The notes under the pieces were generated by a model. The model searched no databases, was not told the origin of the DNA, and saw nothing but the letters and a program-made list of their open reading frames with translations. Shown here in pieces: positions 8,435 through 15,482 of a stretch of 36,253 nucleotides of DNA (positions within the stretch are counted from its first letter, which is position 1; the number at the start of each line of letters is the position of its first letter). The DNA is from Caldilineaceae bacterium (GTDB lineage: Bacteria; Chloroflexota; Anaerolineae; Caldilineales; Caldilineaceae), in NCBI GenBank assembly GCA_023384495.1, contig JAHDWG010000007.1:5088-41340 (forward strand), read 5' to 3'. Both the position numbers and the translations under genes were made by a program.

Positions 8435-8543
8435 GAGCGGATTGAGCGGAGGGTACGCCGCGCCATCCGCTCCTGGATAACTCGATTGGAACAGATTTCG
8501 TAGCACCGAATCCGTTCAATCCGTTCCCAAAATCCGCTGACAG
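8427..8543 (+). repeat. ~117-bp dispersed repeat element, copy 2 (actB end to actC leader)
   Basis: This carries the same ordered blocks as copy 1 (4535-4640) but in opposite orientation: GATTCTGAG, GGATTGAGCG, ATCCGCTCC, then AATCCGTTCAATC, GTTCCC, AAATCCG and TGACAG. Within it 8435-8450 and 8511-8526 can pair over all 16 positions (two of them G-U) with a 60-nt loop. The actB stop codon is the TGA of its first block. Confidence 0.75.
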
Positions 8544-8572
8544 TACTCTGCTACACCAATCAATACTCTTGG

Positions 8573-10525
8573 ATGCCAGCCATGCAAGAACCAGGCACTC
8601 TCATCGGGCCGGGCCATAATCTGCGGTCCATCACCGAAAAGATCAGCAACACCGTCTTGACCCGGGTGACGCCGCTCCCGTGGTTGATTGGGTTTGCGCT
8701 GGGCTTTGTCCTGCTCATGCTCTTCCTCTATGCCGTCAGCGTCCTCTTTCTGCGGGGCGTGGGCATCTGGGGCATCAACCAGCCGGTGGGGTGGGGGTAT
8801 GACATTGTCAACCTGGTCTGGTGGATTGGCATCGGCCATGCGGGAACGCTGATCTCGGCGATCCTGCTGCTCTTTCGCCAGCAATGGCGCACCTCGATCA
8901 ACCGCTTTGCCGAGGCGATGACGCTCTTTGCCGTCTCGTGTGCAGCGCTCTTTCCGCTCTTACATTTGGGGCGGCCCTGGCTGGCCTATTGGATCTTCCC
9001 CTATCCCAACACCTTTGGGCTGTGGCCGCAGTTTCGCAGCCCGCTGGTGTGGGATGCCTTCGCCATCGGCACCTACGCCACCGTCTCGCTGCTCTTTTGG
9101 TATATCGGGCTAATCCCCGACCTGGCGTCCATGCGCGATCGGGCGGGCAATCGCTGGGTGCGCTATCTGTATGGGCTGTTGGCGCTGGGGTGGCGCGGCG
9201 CGGCCCACCACTGGCAACGCTATGACACCGCCTATCTGCTGCTGGCGGCGCTGGCGACGCCGCTAGTGGTGTCGGTGCATTCGGTGGTCAGTTTTGACTT
9301 TGCCGTCTCGGTTATTCCGGGCTGGCATGCGACCGTCTTTCCGCCCTATTTTGTGGCCGGCGCGATCTTTTCGGGCTTTGCCATGGTGTTGACGCTCCTG
9401 ATCCCGCTACGCAAGATCTACCGGCTCGAAGATTTTATCACCGCCCGCCACCTGGACAACATGGCGAAAGTGATGCTGGCCACCGGCCTCTTTGTGACCT
9501 ACGGCTATCTGACCGAAGCCTTTACCGCCTGGTATTCGGGCAGTGGCGTAGAGCGCTTCTGGCTCTTCAATCGCTCGTTTGGCCCCTACTGGTGGGCCTT
9601 CTGGCTGTTGATGCTCTGCAACGTTGCCGTGCCCCAGGCACTCTGGTTGGGAGGCGTGCGCTCCAGCCCGCTCTGGCTGTTTCTCATTGCGCTGGTGGTC
9701 AACGTGGGAATGTGGCTGGAGCGCTACGTCATCATCGTGGTCAGCCTGCACCGCGACTATCTGCCCTCGTCGTGGGGCATGTACGCCGGCACCTTCTGGG
9801 ATCGGCTGACCTTTGTGGGGACGATTGGGTTGTTCCTGACCTTGATCTTCTTGTTTGTGCGCATCCTGCCCATGATCTCCATGTTCGAGATGCGCCATCT
9901 ATGGGCCGAGACCCACAAGCACGATGAGCCGGAACCGGCCGACGCCGAGGCGGCATCCACAGCCCCGGCGACAGCGCAACCAGCCAGCGCCCCAACTGCG
10001 CCGCTCTATGGTCTCATGGCCGAGTTTGGCGATGGGGAGGAGCTGCTGGCAAAAGCGCGCCAGACCTATCAGGCCGGCTACCGCAGGATTTCCGCCTATA
10101 GCCCCTTTCCCATTGCCGAACTGCCGGCGGCGATTGGGTTGCGGCCAACCCGGCTGCCCTATCTGGTGCTGTTGGGTGGCATCGTGGGAGCTATGGGCGG
10201 ATTTGCGCTCCAATATTACGCATCCGTCATCGACTACCCGTGGAACATTGGCGGGCGACCGCTCAACAGTTGGCCGTCGTTTATCATTGTCACCTTTGAG
10301 TTGACGATCCTGTGTGCGGCGGGGGCGGCGGCGCTGGGCATGTTGTTGCGCAATGGGCTGCCGCGCCCGTATCACGCCGTCTTCAATGCACCACGCTTCA
10401 AGCTGGCTTCGCAGGATCGCTTTTTCTTGTGTATCGAGGCGAATGATCCGAGGTTTGACCTGGTGGGGACGCGGCAATTTTTGGAGGGATTAGGACCGGT
10501 GGGAGTGGTGGCGGTGGAACAATAG
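8573..10525 (+). CDS. ACIII fused subunits ActC (NrfD-like) and ActD (DUF3341)
   Basis: This 650-aa polypeptide joins two subunits. Residues about 1-440 are ActC, an NrfD/PsrC-like integral membrane protein with about ten helices that forms part of the quinol site and proton path. Recognisable segments include [18 protein letters not shown] and [19 protein letters not shown]. Residues about 442-470 are a Pro/Ala/Glu linker. The rest is ActD (DUF3341), starting [19 protein letters not shown], containing SPFPI and two membrane helices. In the characterised complexes I know of, ActC and ActD are separate chains. The frame is open across the junction with no internal ribosome site evident, so the fusion looks genuine. 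The start at 8573 has a weak ribosome site, and 8582 is the alternative. Confidence 0.92.
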   Translation: MPAMQEPGTLIGPGHNLRSITEKISNTVLTRVTPLPWLIGFALGFVLLMLFLYAVSVLFLRGVGIWGINQPVGWGYDIVNLVWWIGIGHAGTLISAILLLFRQQWRTSINRFAEAMTLFAVSCAALFPLLHLGRPWLAYWIFPYPNTFGLWPQFRSPLVWDAFAIGTYATVSLLFWYIGLIPDLASMRDRAGNRWVRYLYGLLALGWRGAAHHWQRYDTAYLLLAALATPLVVSVHSVVSFDFAVSVIPGWHATVFPPYFVAGAIFSGFAMVLTLLIPLRKIYRLEDFITARHLDNMAKVMLATGLFVTYGYLTEAFTAWYSGSGVERFWLFNRSFGPYWWAFWLLMLCNVAVPQALWLGGVRSSPLWLFLIALVVNVGMWLERYVIIVVSLHRDYLPSSWGMYAGTFWDRLTFVGTIGLFLTLIFLFVRILPMISMFEMRHLWAETHKHDEPEPADAEAASTAPATAQPASAPTAPLYGLMAEFGDGEELLAKARQTYQAGYRRISAYSPFPIAELPAAIGLRPTRLPYLVLLGGIVGAMGGFALQYYASVIDYPWNIGGRPLNSWPSFIIVTFELTILCAAGAAALGMLLRNGLPRPYHAVFNAPRFKLASQDRFFLCIEANDPRFDLVGTRQFLEGLGPVGVVAVEQ

Positions 10526-10544
10526 ATCCGAATCGGAGTTATCA

Positions 10545-10967
10545 ATGGCCGAACTCAAGACCAAACCGACCGATCAAAGCGTCGAGGAATTCCTCAACAA
10601 CATCCCCGATGAAAAACGCCGCCAGGAGTGTCGCACTGTCGCCCAGTTGATGCAGGCGGCAACCGGCGCGGAACCCAAGCTGTGGGGCAGCAGCATGGTC
10701 GGTTTTGGCTCCTATCACTACAAATACGCCAGCGGACACGAGGGCGACGCCTTCTTGACCGGCTTCTCGCCCCGCAAGCAGAACTTGACGCTCTACATCA
10801 TGGCCGGCTTTGAGCACTATGACGAGCTCATGCAGAAGCTGGGCAAGTATAAGACGGGCAAATCGTGCCTCTATATCAAGAAGCTCGACGACGTTGATCT
10901 AGAGACGCTCGAATCGCTGATCCGCCGATCGGTCGAACAGATGGTCAAGACGAACGACGTCCAATGA
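10545..10967 (+). CDS. DUF1801 (YdhG-like) protein inside the act operon
   Basis: This small soluble protein of 140 aa belongs to the DUF1801/YdhG-like family. The conserved core is seen in WGSSMVGFGSYHYKYASGHEGDAFLTGFSPRKQNLTLY, and the C-terminal helix-rich part contains GKSCLYIKKL. The biochemical role of the family is not established. GGAG lies 8 nt before the ATG. It starts 19 nt after actCD, and its stop overlaps the actE start as ATGA, so translation of the two genes is probably coupled. The insertion of such a gene between membrane-complex subunits is odd. It may be an accessory or assembly factor, or simply a passenger. Confidence 0.85.
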   Translation: MAELKTKPTDQSVEEFLNNIPDEKRRQECRTVAQLMQAATGAEPKLWGSSMVGFGSYHYKYASGHEGDAFLTGFSPRKQNLTLYIMAGFEHYDELMQKLGKYKTGKSCLYIKKLDDVDLETLESLIRRSVEQMVKTNDVQ

Positions 10968-11557
10968 TGCCGCTTACTGTACGCCAGGCGCTTGCGCTCA
11001 TCGGTTTAATCATTTGCGTGAGCGTTCTTGCCGCTTGCACGCTCGACATGCGCGAGCAGCCCCGCTACGACCCGTTAGAGCCGAGCGCCTTCTTTGCCGA
11101 CGGCGCATCCGCCCGCCCGCGCGTGGCGGACACGGTGGCGCGCGGGCAGCTTCGTTTGGACGATCATCTCTACACCGGGCGCATCGACAACCGCTTTGCC
11201 CAGACCTTTCCCTTTACGGTGACGCTGCAAACCCTGGCGCGCGGGCGCGAACGCTATGATATTTTCTGCGGCCCCTGTCACGGGCTGGCGGGGAATGGCG
11301 ACGGCGTCATGATCGACTACGGGATGCGAGCGCCCAACTCATTCCACGACCCCGATGTAGCCGCCCAGCCGCCCGGTTACTATTTTGCCATCATCAGCAA
11401 TGGGACGCGCATTATGCCCGATTATGCGGCGCGCATTTCCCCCGAGGATCGCTGGGCGATTGTGGCCTATATTCGCGCGCTGCAATTGAGCCAGCATGTG
11501 GATGTGTCGCAGTTGTCGTCGGAAGACCTGGCGGCGTTGGAAGAGACTGGCAATTGA
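10964..11557 (+). CDS. actE: ACIII subunit ActE, monoheme cytochrome c lipoprotein
   Basis: This 197-aa protein has a lipoprotein signal with lipobox LAAC and lipid-modified Cys25. One cytochrome c domain follows, with heme motif CGPCH at 102-106 and the likely axial Met151 in RIMPDYA. The helix SPEDRWAIVAYIRALQ near the C-terminus is typical of class I cytochromes and ActE. ActE carries electrons between ActA and outer acceptors. The gene overlaps the DUF1801 gene by 4 nt (ATGA). Confidence 0.93.
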   Translation: MMPLTVRQALALIGLIICVSVLAACTLDMREQPRYDPLEPSAFFADGASARPRVADTVARGQLRLDDHLYTGRIDNRFAQTFPFTVTLQTLARGRERYDIFCGPCHGLAGNGDGVMIDYGMRAPNSFHDPDVAAQPPGYYFAIISNGTRIMPDYAARISPEDRWAIVAYIRALQLSQHVDVSQLSSEDLAALEETGN

Positions 11558-11576
11558 GCCCGCAAGGAAAAAAGTA

Positions 11577-12053
11577 ATGGAAGTCAAGCATTTCTCCGAA
11601 ATCGAAGCTGAATTTATCGAGCGCGTCCACACCATGGTCTGGTGTAACGCGGCCACCGTCGACAGCCGGCAGCGCCCGCGTTCGCGCATCCTCCACCCGA
11701 TCTGGGAGGGTTCAACCGGCTGGGTCGGCACCCACCGTAACTCGTACAAGAGCAGGCGCCTGGAACGGAATCCGCATATTTCGCTGGCCTATATTACTGA
11801 CATCATGAAGCCGGTCTATGTGGACTGCACCGCCGAATGGGTCGATGACCTCGAACAAAAGGTGCGCATCTGGAACCTCTTCAAAGATGCGCCACCACCC
11901 CTGGGTTATGATCCTGCGCCCACCTTCGGCAGCGCCGACCATGAGGATTTTGGCCTGCTCAAGCTAACACCCTGGCGCATCGCAATTGTGACCTTCCCGG
12001 CGCCCTCGCATGAGGAAGGGCAACGTATCTGGCGCCGGCGGGAGGAGGGTTGA
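11577..12053 (+). CDS. Pyridoxamine 5'-phosphate oxidase-like (split-barrel flavin-binding) protein
   Basis: This 158-aa cytosolic protein of the FMN-binding split-barrel superfamily has the usual order: an N-terminal helix, MVWCNAATVDSRQRPRSRILHPIW (first strands), SRRLERNPHISLAY (cofactor-phosphate region), and a C-terminal TPWRIAIVTF strand. I chose the ATG at 11577, which has AAGGA upstream; the longer frame overlaps actE. Family members bind FMN or F420 and reduce or sense small molecules, so the exact function is open. Its stop overlaps the actF start by one base, and the two are almost certainly translated together. This is not a normal part of an ACIII operon. Confidence 0.85.
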   Translation: MEVKHFSEIEAEFIERVHTMVWCNAATVDSRQRPRSRILHPIWEGSTGWVGTHRNSYKSRRLERNPHISLAYITDIMKPVYVDCTAEWVDDLEQKVRIWNLFKDAPPPLGYDPAPTFGSADHEDFGLLKLTPWRIAIVTFPAPSHEEGQRIWRRREEG

Positions 12054-13225
12054 TGGAGATTAGCCGTCTGCGACGACCAGCCCTTGGGGTTACTCTGGTT
12101 GGCCTGGTGCTCGCCATCGTGGGCGCAGTGCTAAACCTGGAACAGTTCTGGCGTTCGTATCTGCTCGCCTACGTCTTTTGGTGGCACATCGCGCTGGGCT
12201 GTCTGGGATTGGTGATGTTGCACCACCTGGTGGGTGGGCGCTGGAGCGCAATGGTTCGCCGCTTGCTCGAAACTGGCGCGATGACCTTACCGCTGCTGGC
12301 GCTGCTCTTTGTTCCGCTCCTCGCTGGCTTGACCACCCTTTACCCGTGGACCATCCCGGACGTGGTCGCGCACAGCGAACTACTGCAAAACAAGACACCC
12401 TACTTGAATCTGCCCTTTTTCCTGGCGCGGACCGCGCTCTATTTTGTCGTCTGGATCACCCTCGCCTATCTCCTCAACCGCTGGTCGCTCGAACAGGACC
12501 AGACCGCCGACCCCCGCCTGGCGACGCGTATGCGCCGGTTGAGCGCCGCAGGGATGATCCTCTACATGGTCACCGCCACTTTTGCCGCCTATGATTGGCT
12601 GATGTCGCTGGAACCGGAGTGGTTTTCGTCGATCTACGGGCTGATCATCATCGCCGGGCAGGGTTTGGCCGCGCTGGCGCTGGCGATTGTCGGGTTGCGG
12701 CTGATTTCGGCCAATGTTCAGACCAACACAGAACACGCTGGCTGGACCCAATCATTCAACGACCTGGGCAATTTTTTGCTCGGTTTTGTGATGATCTGGG
12801 CCTATCTCTCCTTTTCACAGTTTCTGATTATCTGGTCCGCCAACATCCCGGAGGAGGCGGTCTGGTACTATCACCGCAGCCAGGGCGGATGGCTTGAGGT
12901 GGGCATGATCCTGGTGGCGAGCCATTTTGTGTTGCCCTTTTTTCTGCTCTTGTCGCGGCGGGTCAAACGGCGGGCGCAGTGGTTGACGGTGCTGGCCGCG
13001 CTGATCTTGTTGACTCGTTGGATCGATCTCTATTGGCTGACCATGCCGGCCTTTTACCCGCAGGGGGTGCATCTCCACTGGCTTGACATCGCCCTGCTAC
13101 TAGGGATGGGGGGTGGCTGGTTTGCCTTCTATCTCTTCCAGTGGCATGGCAAAGCCCCGCTGCCGCAACACGACCCCCACTTGGGAGAACAACATGACCG
13201 ACACGACGAGCTCGCCCCCGCCTGA
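12053..13225 (+). CDS. actF: ACIII subunit ActF, NrfD-like membrane protein
   Basis: This 390-aa polytopic membrane protein has about ten hydrophobic helices, a paralogue-like partner of ActC within ACIII. Family segments include TPYLNLPFFLARTALYF, ATFAAYDWLMSLEPEWFSSIYGL, FLLGFVMIWAYLSFSQFLIIWSANIPEE and MPAFYPQGVHLHWLDI, all characteristic of ActF. Together with ActC it surrounds the quinol and proton-pathway region of the complex. The ATG at 12053 has a strong GGAGGAGG site. The 3' end overlaps the following cytochrome gene by 32 nt. Confidence 0.94.
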   Translation: MEISRLRRPALGVTLVGLVLAIVGAVLNLEQFWRSYLLAYVFWWHIALGCLGLVMLHHLVGGRWSAMVRRLLETGAMTLPLLALLFVPLLAGLTTLYPWTIPDVVAHSELLQNKTPYLNLPFFLARTALYFVVWITLAYLLNRWSLEQDQTADPRLATRMRRLSAAGMILYMVTATFAAYDWLMSLEPEWFSSIYGLIIIAGQGLAALALAIVGLRLISANVQTNTEHAGWTQSFNDLGNFLLGFVMIWAYLSFSQFLIIWSANIPEEAVWYYHRSQGGWLEVGMILVASHFVLPFFLLLSRRVKRRAQWLTVLAALILLTRWIDLYWLTMPAFYPQGVHLHWLDIALLLGMGGGWFAFYLFQWHGKAPLPQHDPHLGEQHDRHDELAPA

Positions 13226-13955
13226 GCGAGCAGCGCCGACCCGCCGGGCGAGAGGACGTGGCTTGGGCTGTCTGCTGGTGGCGGTGGTGCTGCTGGTGGG
13301 GGGTGTCGTGGCGGCCGTGCTCTGGTTCCCGCGCCTGGTGGACCAGCTTGCCATGCAGGCAGGTGCTACGCCACTGTTATTGGCCGAGCATTCGTCCGCT
13401 GCGGAGGCTGCGGCGCGCCGCAGCCAGGAACGCGCCCAGCTTGCAAGCTTTGGCTGGGTGGATCAGGCGGCCGGCATCGCGCACATTCCCATTACCCGCG
13501 CCCTGGCGCTGGTCGCCGAACAGGGCTTGCCGGTAGCTGGGGCGCCTACAGACGCCAACCCGGTCGAGGAAGAGCTCATGCTTGACCCAGACATGGCGCA
13601 ATTCCTGGTTGAGTCGGGCGTTGGCGCAACGGATGTACTCACACAAGCGGATCAGCAGCCGACAGTCGACCTGGACAATGTCACCTACCAGGAACATGTA
13701 TTGCCGATCTTCGAGCGTCATTGCGCCGAATGCCACGGCGCCGACGACCCGGAAGAAGGGCTGGAGCTGACCCGCTACCGCACCGCCATCAACGGTTCGA
13801 TCCACGGGCCGGTCATCGTGCCAGGCGACCCCGACAACAGCTATCTGGTCGAGCAGATCGTCAGCGGGCAGATGCCAAAACGGGGCGAGCCGCTCTCACC
13901 CGCCGAAATCGAAATCGTCATTGCCTGGATCGCGGCCGGCGCGCCGGAGGAATAG
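13194..13955 (+). CDS. Membrane-anchored monoheme cytochrome c ending the act operon
   Basis: This 253-aa protein has a single N-terminal membrane helix (residues about 24-45). A segment FGWVDQAAGIAHIPITRAL (86-104) follows, of the kind seen in short proteins of respiratory oxidase/ACIII clusters. A cytochrome c domain with CAECH at 177-181, a VPGDPDNSYLVEQI block and a candidate Met ligand in GQMPKRGEPLS completes it, ending IAWIAAGAPEE. GGGAG precedes the chosen ATG, which lies inside the end of actF, so it is part of the operon. It may be the electron acceptor of ACIII or link it to a terminal oxidase; no oxidase genes are in this window. Confidence 0.88.
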   Translation: MTDTTSSPPPERAAPTRRARGRGLGCLLVAVVLLVGGVVAAVLWFPRLVDQLAMQAGATPLLLAEHSSAAEAAARRSQERAQLASFGWVDQAAGIAHIPITRALALVAEQGLPVAGAPTDANPVEEELMLDPDMAQFLVESGVGATDVLTQADQQPTVDLDNVTYQEHVLPIFERHCAECHGADDPEEGLELTRYRTAINGSIHGPVIVPGDPDNSYLVEQIVSGQMPKRGEPLSPAEIEIVIAWIAAGAPEE

Positions 13956-14029
13956 TCGCGGAACCGTGGCAAACCGCCATACAACGTGGCGCCGCAGAGC
14001 AATAAGCGATTCGCTGCAAAATCAGAACC

Positions 14030-14950
14030 ATGAACCGTATTGACCGTCTATTTGCGATGCTGCTACTGTTGCAGCGCAACTCGCGCCTACGCGCCCAAGA
14101 TCTGGCGGCCAGGCTGGAGGTTAGCAAACGGACCATTTACCGCGACATCACCGCGCTGAGCGAAATGGGCGTTCTTATCGTCTCGTTGCCGGGCGAGGGT
14201 TATGAGCTAATGGAGGGCTATTATCTGCCCCCACTCGTCTTTTCTCCGCACGAGGCGACTGCGCTCTTCTTGGGCGCTCGGCTACTGCTCCAACAAGCGA
14301 CCGGTGCGGTGACCGCCAATGCGGAACAAGCGTTGGCGAAGATCACGGTGATTTTGCCCAAAGAGACGCGGCAGCGGGTCGAGTCGCTCACCGGCATCAT
14401 CGGTTTTATTTCTCCCCCGGCGCGCTTTGACCTGGATGAGCCGCAACTCCTCACTCTGCAACAGGCGATCCAGCGTCAGCAGGTGATACACCTCCGCTAT
14501 CATAGCCATAGCCAGGATGAAACAACCGAGCGGGAGGTGGAGCCTCATCAGCTGTTCTATTCCGAGGGCGTCTGGTATGTCGCCGGCTATTGTCGCTTGC
14601 GGCAGGCGATGCGTTCCTTTCGCCTGTCGCGAATCGAGAGACTCACAGTGCGCCCTCAGCAGTTCGTCAGACAGGTTCCAGAACCAGAAAACGTCGAGCT
14701 GGTGATAGTTCAGGTAAAATTCGCCACCGAGGTAATGCGCTGGGTGCGAGAACGGCAGCATTATGCGTTTCAACATGAAGAACAAATGCCCGATGATCAG
14801 GGCGTCGTGATGACCTATCGAGTACACGATCAAACCGAGATCTTGCCCTGGCTGCGCAGTTGGGGGGTGGCGGCAGAAGTCTTGACGCCGCGGGAATTAC
14901 GGGAGGAAATCCGCCAGGAAGCGATCAGGCTGGCAGAGATGCTGACATAG
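14030..14950 (+). CDS. HTH and WYL-domain transcriptional regulator
   Basis: The protein is 306 aa. An N-terminal winged helix-turn-helix of the HTH_11/DeoR type (residues about 1-55, LAARLEVSKRTIYRDITALSEMGV) is followed by a WYL ligand-binding domain (about 140-220, with EGVWYVAGYCRLRQAMRSFRLSRI) and the WCX C-terminal extension. WYL regulators of this architecture respond to small ligands or nucleic acids and often act on a neighbouring gene. The gene begins 74 nt after the act operon and is followed 71 nt later by the ABM-like protein, its most likely partner or target. Confidence 0.9.
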   Translation: MNRIDRLFAMLLLLQRNSRLRAQDLAARLEVSKRTIYRDITALSEMGVLIVSLPGEGYELMEGYYLPPLVFSPHEATALFLGARLLLQQATGAVTANAEQALAKITVILPKETRQRVESLTGIIGFISPPARFDLDEPQLLTLQQAIQRQQVIHLRYHSHSQDETTEREVEPHQLFYSEGVWYVAGYCRLRQAMRSFRLSRIERLTVRPQQFVRQVPEPENVELVIVQVKFATEVMRWVRERQHYAFQHEEQMPDDQGVVMTYRVHDQTEILPWLRSWGVAAEVLTPRELREEIRQEAIRLAEMLT

Positions 14951-15021
14951 GGTTGTCACTCATTCCCTTTATGATAAGAACGTCAATCGTTCGAAGATGT
15001 TTATTGAAAGGATATTTCACA

Positions 15022-15363
15022 ATGAGTGGCAAACAAAACAGGAAACTGATCGTTGAGTGGGCCCCGTTCACACTGGCCGATGGGGTGGATGAGGCTGCCC
15101 TTTTGGCTGCATCAGCGGCATTGCAGACCGAGTTCGTCAACAAGCAAAGTGGGTTCATCCGCCGCGACCTGGTCAACCTCAAAGAGAATCAGTGGGCAGA
15201 TATTGTGTACTGGAACAGCCTGGAGGAAGCGGAACAGGCGGCCAGGAATGCCGCCAACAGCCCCGTCTGTTTTCGCTATTTCCAATTGATGGTAAACGAA
15301 GACCCCAATGATCCGAGCGCCGGCGTGGCTCACTTCGGAGTGATGCAAACGTATCATTCGTGA
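15022..15363 (+). CDS. Small ABM-like (dimeric alpha/beta-barrel) protein
   Basis: This 113-aa soluble protein has the size and pattern of the antibiotic-biosynthesis-monooxygenase/ferredoxin-like dimeric barrel. It shows an N-terminal strand (KLIVEWAPFTL), a helix (DEAALLAASAALQTEFV), the block SGFIRRDLVNLKENQWADIVYWNSLEEAEQA typical of this fold, and a C-terminal strand. Many such proteins are monooxygenases or degrade small aromatics, but no catalytic role is provable here. AAAGGA lies before the chosen ATG at 15022; the longer upstream frame overlaps the regulator gene. It is downstream of, and probably controlled with, the WYL regulator. Confidence 0.78.
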   Translation: MSGKQNRKLIVEWAPFTLADGVDEAALLAASAALQTEFVNKQSGFIRRDLVNLKENQWADIVYWNSLEEAEQAARNAANSPVCFRYFQLMVNEDPNDPSAGVAHFGVMQTYHS

Positions 15364-15395
15364 ACCCCGCGTTGCTTTGTTGTGCGGCGCTGAAC

Positions 15396-15441
15396 GCAAC
15401 AACCTCCCCGGCATTTGTAGAGATGCCAGGGAGGTTGTTGT
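15396..15441. terminator. Strong hairpin between convergent genes (bidirectional terminator candidate)
   Basis: 15398-15414 pairs with 15423-15439: 16 of 17 positions match around an 8-nt loop (arms AACAACCTCC and GGAGGTTGTT, inner GGCAT and ATGCC). It lies between the rightward ABM-like gene and the leftward diheme cytochrome gene. There is no T-tract, so the mechanism is uncertain, but the placement fits a shared terminator. Confidence 0.65.
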
Positions 15442-15482
15442 TGCGAACGCGTCTACACCAATCGCATCAGCCAGGACAGCGG

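Noticed and set aside
14953-14975. Promoter before the ABM-like gene (TTGTCA and TATGAT)
   Set aside because: The hexamers are only 11 bp apart, too close for a sigma-70 promoter.
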